Shown: positions 10,588 to 21,418 of the stretch, piece after piece
How the letters are laid out: every line of letters begins with the position of its first letter
Position numbering within the stretch: the first letter of the stretch is position 1
Source: Malachius bipustulatus
Taxonomy: Eukaryota > Arthropoda > Insecta > Coleoptera > Melyridae
Direction: 5' to 3'
Length of the DNA: 64,000 bases
Assembly: GCA_910589415.1 (NCBI GenBank)
Contig: OU342630.1
Location: 24,647,867 to 24,711,866 of the forward strand
Program-made: the position numbers and the translations under genes
Notes under the pieces: model-generated
Told to the model about the DNA's origin: nothing
The model's database searches: none
Seen by the model: only the letters and a program-made list of their open reading frames with translations

Positions 10588-11922
10588 TTATTTCTTTTCT
10601 GGTGCAGGCCGGGTGGATTTGTCCTTCCCGGTAGCACCAGAGCTTTCTTTCTGTCTGGGGGGGCGGTTCATTTTTCCCTTCCCCCCCTTGTATTTGTGCC
10701 CTGACGGCCCAGGCCGAGGAGGGGCTGTCCCCCTACCAGGCGGTTTGCGGCCGCTCTGATCTGGGGCAACCCGCATCTCGGACGGCCCTGCCAAGGCAGC
10801 TTGATTTGGGCGCTCCCCTGCCAGAAGGGGCGGTTTTTCGCTCACCTTCGGGGGGGCCCGGTCTCTTATCAGACCTTCATTTGGAGGGGCTTTTTGGGCT
10901 ATTCCCCCACCTCGGATCTTAGGGCGGAAAAGCACCCTCCCATTGAGACCGAAGTAGGGTCGGAACCCTAGCCCTTCAAGTCCTTTCATGGACGCTTCGT
11001 CGACGGCGAAGGTCCATGTTTGACCTGGTCCCGAATTTTCGCGGTGTAGAACAATCCACTCCCGCGTGTTCAGAACCGTGTTCATTTTCCTCAGCCTAGT
11101 GAGCACCCTATCCGGAGTGAGACGATTTTCGTCATCATCCGGGATGAAGGCCACACAGATGTGAGGTTTGGGGATCTTATCACCTCTCACCGCTTTTAGG
11201 AGAGCGCCCTCCCACGGTTTAAGGTCATTAACTGAAGCCTCCAACCAGTTGGCGGCCCTCTCCCCGGCGCAGGTAATGAGTAGCCATCCAGGCCGTTTCA
11301 AGCAATGCTCGAATCTGACCTCTGGCCCGCCGTCTGGGATTTCCTCTACAGCGGTCAGGATTGACCTCTGCACAGCGCCCAGTTGCTCGTCACTTAGGGA
11401 CGCCCTCGGATGGTCCGGGTGGATAATCCCAACCCGTACACCCGCGGCAGCGTCCCCATATGACAACTTAGCAGCTCCTTCCTCGCAGGGCCTTTTTGGC
11501 CTCTGTTCAGTTGGAGTGCTTTCCTCCGACCTCCCTCGCTTCGCAGTGAAGGATCGTTCTGGGGGGGTTGTGCCCCTCTCCATTGATCCGGCTGCGTCAC
11601 GTTCGTCGAGGATTATTTTCAAAGCGGTCTGGTAGTCAGTCCCGCTTTTTAACATACGACTAAGCCGTTTCCTTGCGGCTCCGGATAGTCGCGGTTTTCT
11701 TGTTGAAGAAGGGTCCGTCTTATCGGACCCCTCTTCAGTCAAGAGCTTTTCCTGACCCGTAGATTCGGGGATTGGGGACTTTAACGTCGCCCTTTCCCGA
11801 TCTTCCGGGGTCGGACTGTTATTTGGAGTCGGATTTGTACCAATCTCCATTAGTTCTTCCGTTTCCGGGAGATCGAGGGTATGGCTCCCCTCGTCGGAGC
11901 TAAAGTTCTTGTTAGGTTCCAT
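10588..11922 (-). CDS. LOA-like LINE ORF1 protein (DUF4780-type, nucleic-acid chaperone role)
   Basis: A 444-residue protein. I start it at the first in-frame ATG (11922, MEPNKNF) because the longer frame upstream uses only non-ATG codons. The N-terminal third is acidic and low complexity. A basic SGAARKRLSRML segment follows, then a linker with RPKRP, then a globular region from about residue 175 to 350 (SYGDAAAGVRVGIIHPDHPR onward) resembling the insect DUF4780 family that occurs as ORF1 of LOA-type LINEs. The tail is rich in P, G and K. No CCHC knuckles are visible. By analogy it binds element RNA and forms the RNP with ORF2. Its TAA sits at 10588-10590, directly before a 19-C run (minus strand) that lies inside the ORF2 frame. 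Confidence 0.85.
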   Translation of the reverse strand: MEPNKNFSSDEGSHTLDLPETEELMEIGTNPTPNNSPTPEDRERATLKSPIPESTGQEKLLTEEGSDKTDPSSTRKPRLSGAARKRLSRMLKSGTDYQTALKIILDERDAAGSMERGTTPPERSFTAKRGRSEESTPTEQRPKRPCEEGAAKLSYGDAAAGVRVGIIHPDHPRASLSDEQLGAVQRSILTAVEEIPDGGPEVRFEHCLKRPGWLLITCAGERAANWLEASVNDLKPWEGALLKAVRGDKIPKPHICVAFIPDDDENRLTPDRVLTRLRKMNTVLNTREWIVLHRENSGPGQTWTFAVDEASMKGLEGLGFRPYFGLNGRVLFRPKIRGGGIAQKAPPNEGLIRDRAPPKVSEKPPLLAGERPNQAALAGPSEMRVAPDQSGRKPPGRGTAPPRPGPSGHKYKGGKGKMNRPPRQKESSGATGKDKSTRPAPEKK

Positions 11923-12443
11923 GTGGTTCCCACGAGAAGCTAGGGAAAATGATGTTCCCCGAAACCAGAGCCCTGCATGGAATGGGGAGGCTATGTACAA
12001 CGGGGTTTCGCCCGGTGCCCCGAGGTTAGGTCCAGTAGAGACTGGTCTCCTATCCAGCCACGCATCCTATCAGCCTGGACCTCCGCTTTAGGATTTAGGT
12101 TTTTGATGAGGTTGTCTCCTCTTGGTTCAGGCGGTTAAGCCAAAACCCCCACATCTCTCTGCTCGCGAGACATGTCCACGGCAGCAGAGAGATACGGTTT
12201 AACGGATAGTCAACAATTAGACGTTCTCCGGCGCCGTAAGAAACCCCTGTGCAAACCCTTTAGTCACGACACGACAACTAGGTTGGGGGAGGTGGTCCGC
12301 GGCAGGGCTTTAAGCTGCCAGTCTGGAGTTTTAAATCCGACGAGCTCTATCACCGCTGCTAACCTCACTCACTATCGATCACTGTGAGGCCGTTCCCTAT
12401 CCGCCACCTGGGACGCGCCTGATGGGTACCTCAACCACACAGG
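11923..12443 (-). promoter_or_regulatory. 5' UTR of the LOA-like LINE (presumed internal promoter)
   Basis: About 520 bases from the element's 5' end to the first ORF1 ATG, with no long frame. In LINEs this region normally contains an internal promoter; no specific promoter element is proved here. The block TTGGCTTAACCGCCTG (minus strand, 12128-12143) is conserved exactly at 62719-62734 in the diverged relative, at a comparable place ahead of ORF1, suggesting a constrained RNA or DNA element. Confidence 0.5.
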
Positions 12444-12454
12444 TGAGGATAGGT

Positions 12455-14987
12455 ACCTACGTACTTATTGCTTTTTCGTAAAAAGCTATTATACTTTGAA
12501 ATATTGCGGATAAAAATAATTGCTGAAATTGGATTAAAAAAATGAAGCACGTTGTTCATGTTGGTGGCAGTAGTTTTAAATCATTTTGAAATATTAAAAT
12601 GATCAAAATAACACAAATATTAACCGTTTCATAGATAACCTCTGTTATTATTTTCTTAAGAGTGAAGTTTTACAGTTAGTTTTAAAGATAAAGCTACATA
12701 TTACTCATGATCGTGACAAAAAAACTTTTTGATAAGTACCTACTCGTTACTATAGCAAATAGAAACCCGCGAATTTTGAAAGTATTGTTAAAGTATTGTT
12801 CTGTTTCTCTGAAAAATCTTTTATCGTATTTTATCAAGTTTTCCAACAGCACAAGTGAATCAAGATTATTAGAGCAGCAAAATAAAAACCTTGCAGTGGT
12901 GTTTTATAAAATCCATAGATATGAAGTTCGCATGAAGGAACGAAAGCACGTTCCGAATGTTCCGATGTCTCCGGATCTGTGAGTGCATTTCACCTCAAAG
13001 CAATTCCTCCCGCTGGAAATGTCTGGGCGCCAGTCGACGACGACCTGATTTATTTATCTCAAGCGTTTCTTTCATGTACCAAATCGATACGGGTGAAATT
13101 TCACTCCACTCGTATCCGGATTACCAGCATTCCCCAACTAAATCACAAATAACAAAACATACATTGCCAACAATAACTTTTAGAAGAGTGAACATTTAAG
13201 CTATAAAGGACACACCATCTGCAAAATAACTATGAAGTCGCTATTTATATCTCAAGTCTGAGATTTAATCTTACAATAAAATAGTTAAAATCTGTTGTAA
13301 ATGTCTTATTTTTCTTATTATCAGTAGTCTTTCGGTAGATTTTCAGAAGTTTCAATGATAAATGCAATGCATTTTAAGGTTTTCTTGTACTAGATACTGG
13401 TTGCATAATACAGTCAAATTATTACAAAAATTCACACAAAGATTCTCCCAATTTGCACCTGATGAGCTCTTATTAAATTTTTTGGTCTTGCATTACTTCA
13501 ATCCGATAAGTCCAAAAAGTTTAATAAGAGCACAGATAATAATGATGTCAATAGGAGACACGCTTGAATCATCACTTATATGTGTGGAAACTCCGTAAAT
13601 TCAGAGTTAAAAGTCTTTCAATTTATGTAATAAAAAATCCATGGCCATGTGGATCATGGAATCATCAGATAGAAAAACTGACATAGTAAAATAAGCCACT
13701 GGTCAATAACTGCAATGGAAATTAGGTTCCAGTTTTTCCAAATCTTCAATAATAACGTCAATAAATAAGAAACTCTAAAATTGAAATTTTTTGTTTTTTC
13801 AAAGTAATTAGGAAATCAAAAATAATTTTGGAAATTTCTTTCTGCCATTGCTGTCATTGTTGCTTTTCTGGTATCCCAACTTTTTCACCATTTTATCGAC
13901 CCTGTATCTGCCACAGCCAGCTATTCGCTTTATTTATATTGATTATTGAAGCTTTATGCCAAAAAAGATATCCTCTTGAAAATAATATTCCCCGGTCACG
14001 TACTATTTCAAAAATAGGTTTCGAAGCAGTTAATTAAAGGTGGGATGTTTTTATTTCATTGATTTGTTTATGATAGGCAACTTACATCCCCTGTAGGTAC
14101 TCAAAAAATTACATTTAGTAGCAGAAATTGCTTCGTCATAATATTATCTGACACAGTAGCTGCCACCCCCTTCTGAATCTTCTTAGGCGAACGGATGAGA
14201 CTTTCTTGTATGCTTGACGAGTTGAAACTAAGATTTCTACTGGTACTAAGAGGTTATTTTCTTGAAAAGTAGGACCCGAACGAGGACCGCTACGACCAAG
14301 GGAAAGTCTATAATAAGTGCCCGATGTTGCGAATGACCTAAGTTGGCGAGCAGAGGATCGTTTCCTTTATCCTTTCTAGCACACCTCCAGTAATGCGCCA
14401 TTACATTAATTCTATTACGACACGATAGGCGAGAAGTACACTTGATTGCCGTATAAACGTAGATGCCGGACTGTAATGCCTCTCTGCTCTTCGATTCTAA
14501 CACACCGAGGAATTACCCAATTAGATTTTACGGCTGCGATTATTCTCGATTGTGAGCTGTTTACTAATTCAATTCAGACCCAGGCGACTTGTTGAAATTA
14601 AACTCGTCTCCACTGCTACCTCTTCTGCGCTGCCTCTGGAATTGATTTTGTCTTTCATGAATAACAACCGAAGGATAACAGGAGTCGATGACGTCGGACA
14701 TAGTGAATATCACACGGTCATAAAATAGAGACAACCGGAAGTTTAAAAAAACAGACATAACTCAATTAAAATTTTAGAGGAAAACTAGAAAAGCAATACA
14801 TTTTCAAAGTTGTTGCAAAGGTAAAAATATAATATTTTATGTATAATATTACAGAAAATAATAATTTAATGCTTCAGGTGTCACAATGGCCCACTAACGA
14901 ATCTAATCTATTATTTTTAGTTTTAACACGCGATTATTGAATACTAATTCTAAAATCCCCATGTTTTTAGTAGTAATAACACAAGAA
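12455..14987. other. No recognisable gene; small hairpin at 13466-13532
   Basis: AT-rich sequence with only short frames that match nothing known to me. One local inverted repeat pairs GAGCTCTTATTAAATTTTTT (about 13466) with a near-complement ending about 13532. Nothing else stands out. Confidence 0.45.
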
Positions 14988-15139
14988 GTGATTGAATTTT
15001 CGCGATAACTCTGTCCATTTATTTCTAACATAATATTGAGTTGCTTAAAAAAACACCACGAGTCTGCAAGACGAGTTTCTTTAAGCCACTAAGTTGAGTT
15101 TAGAAATAAAAGACAGACTTACAAGATAAATTCAATCAC
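14988..15139. repeat. Imperfect hairpin, about 65-bp arms
   Basis: GTGATTGAATTT at 14988 is mirrored by AAATTCAATCAC ending at 15139. The arms continue through CTGTC, TTATTTCTAA and GCTTAAA-type blocks toward a centre near 15063, with roughly three quarters identity. No coding sequence inside. Candidate old foldback MITE. Confidence 0.6.
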
Positions 15140-15332
15140 GAGTCGTATTTTATAATACTATTTCAAGAACAAAAGGTCAAACAATTTAAATTCATTTTGA
15201 CGTGCAGCTTCAATTATTTATTGTCGAACTGTCAAGCTTTACATTGTTAAGCGATCCGTATCCATGCTTTCGACTTTAAAAATCACCACTCTGGTCGACG
15301 AATAAGTATTGGAACCAGTTGCTCTGCTCATA

Positions 15333-16861
15333 CAGGGTGTTACTTAATGATAGGCCGTAATTTCAAGGGCGCGTTCCTGAACAAAATTCAAGTAGCAAAA
15401 ATCATACAAACATGTGTCCTGAAGTGTCTTGTTTTCAAGATACAGGATGTCAAAGTTTAAAAAAAAATGTTTTTTATCAATATCTGAATGATCCTTTTGC
15501 CCATTTTTTGACATCTAACAAATGTAAAGTATTAACTGCTTACAAAAGATGTTGGAAATGACTACCTCCCGCTGCTATGCAGGCTTTTGCTCTCCTTCTC
15601 ATCCAGCGACGATTTCTTTCGAAAATTCCATTAGTGTTACGTATGGTTTTACATCCATCAACAATTCTATTCCTTAGTTGTTGTTTGTTGTTCTGTCTCG
15701 ATTGGTGTTACATAAACTAATACTTTTAGGTGTCCCCACAAATAAAAACCTGGGCTGTTTAAGTGAGGCGATCTAGATGTCCAGATTTGTGGTCCTCAAC
15801 GACCGATCCAACGATTTTGGTAAGCTCCATTCAAATACTCACGAGCCAATATGCTAAAGTGGTAAAGTGGGCAGTAGCACCATTATGCATGAACCAATGT
15901 TGTTTACGTAAATATAAGGAAACGTCTTCAAGAAGCAGAGGCAAATCATTTTGTAGAAAACAACTGTAATTTTTTGATTTTCCATTAAGACGTCGTGGTA
16001 AAAAATTGGTCCAATCAAATAGTCATCTATACCGATGCAAACATTAACAGCAAATTGTTCCTGAAAATATGCCTCTGTAATAGCATGAGGATTTTTTTGG
16101 GCCCAGTTATGATTATTATGAAAATTATTTATTTCATTTCTGGAAAAAAATGAGCTTCGTTCGTAAACATATTGAAGGAATCAAAGTGAGGATTTTCTGC
16201 AAGTCTTTGATGATACCATCAACAAAATTGCGCACGCGGTTCAAAATCTCTTGGCAGAAGTACTCGAACTCTTTTTACGTAATAGGAATCCAACAGGGAA
16301 TCTCTTAAAATTTCCTATAACATTTTATAGCATCTATTTAATTCCCTACCTATTTTTCGGGTACTAGTTGCAGGATTCTCTTCGACCGCATGTAGGACAT
16401 CCTCCTCAACTGCTGGAGTTCGAATTGTACGAGGTTTTCCCTCGGAGGTATTACGTTTACGTTTAAAACTGCCACATTCAGTCAGACGACGATTAATGTT
16501 TATGAATATTTTTCCACATGGAAGGACGCGATCAGGACACCTTTCTTGATAGAGCCGCCGGAACTGCGCCGAATTACCACTGGCAAGACCTAAAGAATTA
16601 TTTACCATTTTTTTAATAGCACAATAATTGTCATAATAATAATAATTTCTCGGGAAATATCAAAAAACAAAAATATACAGGTGTCCTATTTAAAAAACAA
16701 CCTTCACCTTCAAATGACCATGAAATTGGTCCACAAGGTCAAAGTCGTCAGTACAGTCAGATGACCCCAATTGTCTTGAACAACATTTGTCTGAAAAGTT
16801 TTGCAGTAACTCACATCCCTTGCAAAATATAAGCACCTGAAGATTAAGATGACTCACCCTG
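15333..16861 (-). mobile_element. Decayed mariner-like DNA transposon (DUF4817 type)
   Basis: Ends are CAGGGTG inverted repeats (15333 and 16861), each beside a TA dinucleotide, as expected of TA-targeting mariner-type elements. Length is about 1.53 kb. The minus strand carries a broken transposase. The right end abuts the 3' terminus of a LOA-like LINE fragment at 16862. Its terminal ~140 bases recur at 61827-61966. Confidence 0.85.
15540..16608 (-). pseudogene. Mariner-like transposase pseudogene
   Basis: The N-terminal helix-turn-helix (DUF4817-like) region is open at 16315-16608: LGLASGNSAQFRRLYQERCP, then RRLTECGSF and RTIRTPAVEEDVLHAVEENP, typical of this insect transposase family. Further along, out of frame, are NFHNNHNWAQKNPHAI, the FAVNV strand before the catalytic core, IGPIFYHDVL, and an SRSPHLNSPGFYLWGHLK block near 15700-15795 corresponding to the usual SPDLNPxDFFLWG motif. 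Here the aspartates are lost. Several frameshifts and stops separate these pieces, so it cannot encode active enzyme. Confidence 0.85.
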
Positions 16862-17194
16862 TATAATGAGTGGATCGATTAGCGACACCTCCACTGCGAC
16901 CAAGCGGTCTATTGTGGCTCACACCTAAGTACTTTACATCCACTCTAGCAGGCCACTGCTTTTTAAAAAGCTAATGACCTTAGATGGTGTGAATGTATCC
17001 AAGGCTCTTGGAGAGAGGATTACTCTTCCGAACGTTGAGTGCCTGGTTCTTCCCAAGGCGGGGCAGTTGCATAGAACATGCTCTGCTGTTTCTACATCTT
17101 CCAAACACAGGCGACATTCTGCGTTATCGGCTAGATTCATGCTGTGTAGGTGGTGGTTCACTTTGCATCAGTGTCCTGTGTATAGGCCTATTAG
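16862..17194 (-). mobile_element. LOA-like LINE copy 2, 5'-truncated 3' fragment
   Basis: Nearly identical to copy 1 over its 3' end (6800-7130 region): 3' UTR, stop codon and the last ~75 codons of ORF2 (16934-17161) including CRLCLEDVETAEHVLCNC. A 3-base insertion occurs near 17168 and a handful of substitutions are visible. Similarity stops sharply after GGCCTATTAGG at about 17194, the usual 5' truncation of LINE insertions. The 3' end lies exactly at the TA used by the mariner-like element, which seems to have inserted there. Confidence 0.9.
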
Positions 17195-17487
17195 GAAGGA
17201 AATCTTACTTTCAATAAGTAAATATTTTAAAGTCAAATAATTAACTCTTGTTATGAAAACAAGTAGTATTTGTAATATTATACTGACATACATAAATAAT
17301 GTTTAATAACAAAGCGGTAACCCTGCCGGGTACCGACCTTGCAGTAATGCTGACTAAGGGTAAACAATGCATTGGCATTGAACCAGCTATATATAATAGT
17401 TTGACACTCTATCCGAGGAGGAGAATTACTATTATAGTATTAGATGTAATTATGTAAGTATTACTAGTCAATGAATTATTAGATATA

Positions 17488-18355
17488 CAGTGTGACCCAT
17501 TTGTTCTTGAAACACCCTGTAGAATCTTAATTTATGGTGCGATTTTAAAGAAATTTCTTTTAAATCATAGAGCTTGATAAACTATATTTTGGGAGCAAAA
17601 AGCGTCTCATTCCTACAAAATCCAGGGCCTACTAGAGCAGTGTTTACTTGTAAAATCTCAAAAATTCATATTAGCGATTTTTTTAGAAAAAAACTGTGCA
17701 CGCCACTGGATTCACCAGCCCTCGAAACGGTACTGTACTAAATTTTATTGGAAATGTCAGAGTAATAAGGATCTTGCAGTTATTTTATAAAATCATAATA
17801 ATACTCGAATTTTCATTAATTTATTCGAAAAGGTCAAGAGAGACAAAATAGAAATTGTACGTCTAGTTGGTGATAATGTAGGTACTTTAATTTTTTAATT
17901 ATAATTTTTTATTTATTTTTTTTTTTTATTTTTTTATTTTTATTTTTTTATTTTTACTTTTTTTTACTTTTTTTTTAATTTAAATTTTTACTTATGATAG
18001 CTTTTGACCTTTTTCAAATTAATTTATGAAAATTCGGAGTATTATTATGAATTTCTAAAATAACTACAAGATCCTTTTTACTCTGACATTTTCAATAAAA
18101 TTTAGTACAGTACCGTTTTGAGGGCTGGTGAATCCAGTGGCGTGCACAGTTTTTTTCTAAAAAAATCGCTAATATGAATTTTTGAGATTTTACAAGTAAA
18201 CACTGATCTAGTAGGCCCTGGATTTTGTAGGAATGATACGCTTTTTGCTCCCAAAATATAGTTTATCAAGCTCTATGATTTAAAAGAAATTTCTTTAAAA
18301 TCGCACCATAAATTAAGATTCTACAGGGTGTTTCAAGAACAAATGGGTCACACTG
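17488..18355. mobile_element. MITE with about 370-bp inverted arms
   Basis: The left terminus CAGTGTGACCCATTTGTTCT is inverted at 18336-18355, and the arms match closely for about 370 bases. The centre (about 17880-17995) is T-rich low complexity. A TA flanks each end (17486-17487, 18356-18357). No transposase frame. A CACCCTG/CAGGGTG inside each arm (near 17512 and 18323) suggests it derives from, or carries, the CAGGGTG family end. Confidence 0.88.
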
Positions 18356-18357
18356 TA

Positions 18358-19044
18358 GACAACCGGCGTTATGTAGTGTTTAAGTGTTAACCAATAAACC
18401 AACGGAAAACCCAATCTCCTTTCATTATCCTGCTACCACATGGCGCTCCTGCTCAATTTAACACACGTTCTTAAGCACAATAATTAAAAATTACACGTTG
18501 TATAATAAATTACGTTTAATAAAAGGTAGGTAATTTAATATTTGGTGATTCCATTTGGTTGTTCCTATTCGATCTCGAATATTAAGTGGAAAGCATACAG
18601 CAAGTCTGACGTCTTAATGAGCCCTGCTGACTTTACATCCCCAACGCGCCTAGTCAGCGCTCCAGGAAATAAGTGCAGCTCTCGTGGTCGCTTCAACAGG
18701 CTACGTGCTGCTCCTTGCATGCCGTCTATTGTTCCAATTAATCCTAACAAGTTGCTGGAGTGCGGCCAGCCTGCAAAGAATCTGTTCTGGTCCAATTATG
18801 GTTGCCTGTTGTTGGTAGAGGGGGGAAATGGTTATAAGTTACCCTAGCAACTAACAATGTTTCTTTGTAAGTCTCATCTTATCTTGTGAGTATTATCAAG
18901 CGAAAGCACAAAATGTATTACAGTAAAAGACAAACGGAAAGTCTCACTTAGATTGTCATAAAATTAAGATATACTTTGCTTACATCGGTTTTGTTAAACT
19001 AGTTTATCATACTACTGCTGTAAAGTACACCATATCTAATCGAT
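18358..19044. other. No recognisable gene
   Basis: A short, moderately GC segment (18590-18830) has open frames on both strands (101 and 76 codons) that overlap each other. I recognise neither product. The plus-strand frame lacks an obvious domain. Confidence 0.35.
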
Positions 19045-20264
19045 GGAAAGGATATTCGAAAACTTTATTGCTCTATTTAATAGGCGTGAAGGATTTTTAC
19101 TATGGGTAAAACCAGAAAGCTAAATTGTCAACTGAGGATAATCTGGCACTAGTGTCCAGAGGTGTATTAAGACTAGTCTAGTCTAGTATTTCTTGTTTAC
19201 CTATAATAGGTAATAGGTATAATAATAAATATTATTTCAGAAGACTTTATGTTAACTTAATAGACTTTTTATGTATGTTAATATATTTATCATTTACATA
19301 ATTTTATTATTTTCTATTATGTTATCTAAGTACATAATAAGAACAGTGAATAAAATCAAGGGTGATAGGTCACTTGATAAACATGGACAATTAAAAGAGT
19401 TTGATTCTTTTTACACCTACTGACTCATATTTCGGAGATTATTTTCTCTATCTTCAGAGTCGCACTAATCTCAGTACCTATGCAATATTGAAAATCAAAT
19501 TTAGTTTCTATTTACAGGGTGTCTCACGTCATCCAAGTCCTGTCTCTGTGAACAACAATGGATTCTGTCAACTTTATTTTACAAATTCACCTAGAGAATC
19601 ACAAAATATATGATTTAAAATTATTTTCATCGTACAAGATGTCCCATATTCAAATTATACAGGGTGGCATGCTCGGTATTATACTGGAAGCATGCTGTTT
19701 TAAAATTCACTTTTTAAGAGTAGTAAATTTTCTTACCACAGTGCTACAGATTCTTTTTTTACAAAATATAAGTATGTCCATTTTCCTAAAAATTAAAGTG
19801 GCAATGGAACTTCATCGAACATGTTGGTAAGTTAGGGTTAGGTATCATTTTAGTTATTTTGATTTCCATGACAAATGAACGAATTTTGATATTTTATATT
19901 GTAAGGTGAGTTTGAGCGGTTGCCAAGCTTTAATTTTTCTTCTTTCTTAATTTTTCTGATCCAGAGACTATAGAAACTCAATTTCAAATGGCACCTTTAT
20001 CACCTAATTAATATCACTGTCGTAATGATATCAACACAAATAACTGTGTCCTGAGACATTTTTGATAGGTTGCATTCTTTTGCACAAAATCTAATATTTG
20101 ACACTTAAATGAAGTCACGTGACTGCATTTTATGTTTAATTTTCATAATTTTCAAAGTAAAAAATAACAGCAAATGCAGATCTTTCCTTCCCCGGTTAGT
20201 GAGAAAACTAAAGGAGAATTGGGTTTTTGAAATTTTTTTGTGTGCTAAATGGAAAGATCACATA

Positions 20265-20647
20265 CAGGGTGTTGATTTTCAAAACGGGCCATAGGGAATA
20301 GAGCATATAGCATTAACCCATTTTTAAATAGAACCAGACTTTATTATTACCTACTGATTTATAAAGTTTTATTATTGGATTGTCAAAACGTAGAAACGTC
20401 ATTATTATTTAAGCAAGGCATGCTGTTTTGTGATTAAACATTAACAATTACTTGAATTTTTACTGAAGAATTTTAGAAAACAACGTGAAATTAAATTAAT
20501 TTCTGATGTCAAGCGTTATGCGCAATAATTTTAGCTTCATTTTGATACCAAAACCATTTCTGTCAGTTTAAACAGCGAGCAGGAATCCTCAAAAACCACT
20601 TTCGCAATGCTAATCCCCTATGGCCCGCTTTGAAAATCAGCACCCTG
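20265..20647. mobile_element. CAGGGTG-family MITE nested in the left arm
   Basis: About 35-bp inverted termini: CAGGGTGTTGATTTTCAAAA at 20265 and its near-complement ending CACCCTG at 20647, extending through CGGGCCATAGGG. TA flanks both ends. It is absent from the corresponding place in the right arm of the large palindrome, so it inserted after that palindrome formed. No coding capacity. Confidence 0.88.
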
Positions 20648-21228
20648 TATAAGTTTTATAACAAAACTATTTTTTATTTGTTTTTCGCAATAATTCAAAA
20701 GTTATTTCAAAATAAAAATTAATTTTTGAATCCAGTACCGAAGATACACCGACAGCTCCCGAACAAACCCTAACGCGTGTGACGTCATAATGTTAGTTTT
20801 CGTTTTCACTCATTGCAGTTGATACAGAAGTAATAAGTACAATATTTTGATCTATTTAATTTTGTTGTCGTTGTTAAAAATATTAAAATTTATATTGAAC
20901 AAACTGAATAATAATAAATTATTATATCAATTACAGCAATCCGATTGTTGAAAAACAATATTGCTTTCTGAATGACACACTTACTCTAACAGTATGGTGA
21001 AGACAGAGACATCGATGTTTCAATTGTCATTTCCATCTCATCAGTTTGTCACATCACCACTACTAGAGAAGTGTACCGATCAGAAAGAAAATCAAAAACT
21101 ATAATTGATTTGTCGGAAACATAGTGACTTGCAAGGCAAATGCCATCTGACGACTGAAAAGTATACAACTTTCAATATGTCAATCAGAGGTGTCGTTCAG
21201 AAAGCATTATTCAAATTTAAAGTTGAAA

Positions 21229-21418
21229 ATGTCGAATCTCAAAAGTTATCGTTCTTGTTTTGTACCATTATGTACGAATACTACAAAAACAACTCCTGAC
21301 AAAATGTTTTTAAATTTTCCACAAGATGACAAACGTCGAAATTAATGGTTTCAAGCAGTGCACCGTGGTAATCCCAAAACGAAATCGATTTTTTTTTTCT
21401 TGTGAAGATAATCTCAAT
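21229..21418 (+). pseudogene. THAP zinc-finger exon remnant
   Basis: From ATG 21229 the frame gives MSNLKSYRSCFVPLCTNTT, with the CX4C that opens a THAP domain, then FLNFPQDD, a stop in place of one residue, then WFQAVHRGNP with the conserved Trp. The domain end SCEDN appears one base out of frame, after a 10-T run (about 21389-21398). The exon ends before GTAAGT at 21419. In THAP domains the closing motif is CxxH; here the His position reads Asn. One stop, one homopolymer frameshift and one lost zinc ligand make it a pseudogene. THAP domains serve as DNA-binding heads of P-type transposases and related proteins. Confidence 0.75.

Larger units (their letters stand above)
6780..12443 (-). mobile_element. 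Full-length LOA-like non-LTR retrotransposon, copy 1
   Basis: A complete two-ORF LINE of 5,664 bp on the minus strand. The 5' end is at 12443 and the 3' end carries a short tandem tail (TAAAC units, minus strand) at 6780-6800. The element is flanked by an identical 11-base direct repeat, TGAGGATAGGT, at 6769-6779 and 12444-12454, as expected for target-primed reverse transcription. Order: 5' UTR, ORF1 (DUF4780-type), ORF2 (endonuclease, RT, RNase H, Cys/His), short 3' UTR. Both ORFs are open, so this copy may be competent or recently so. Partial relatives in the window: 16862-17194, 55992-56698 and 62480-63611. The LOA assignment rests on domain order and the QLNLQHxxAA...QEPW endonuclease style and is inference. 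Confidence 0.93.

Noticed and set aside
11168..11635. 155-codon plus-strand frame within the LOA ORF1 region
   Set aside because: Shadow of ORF1 in GC-rich sequence; the minus-strand product has the family features.
13455..13475. CTGATGAG string resembling a hammerhead core
   Set aside because: No stem II followed by GAAA within range; the same applies to the CTGATGA near 37277 and the CTCATCAG near 21036.
14246..14503. 85-codon minus-strand frame
   Set aside because: No domain, no context and ordinary length for chance.
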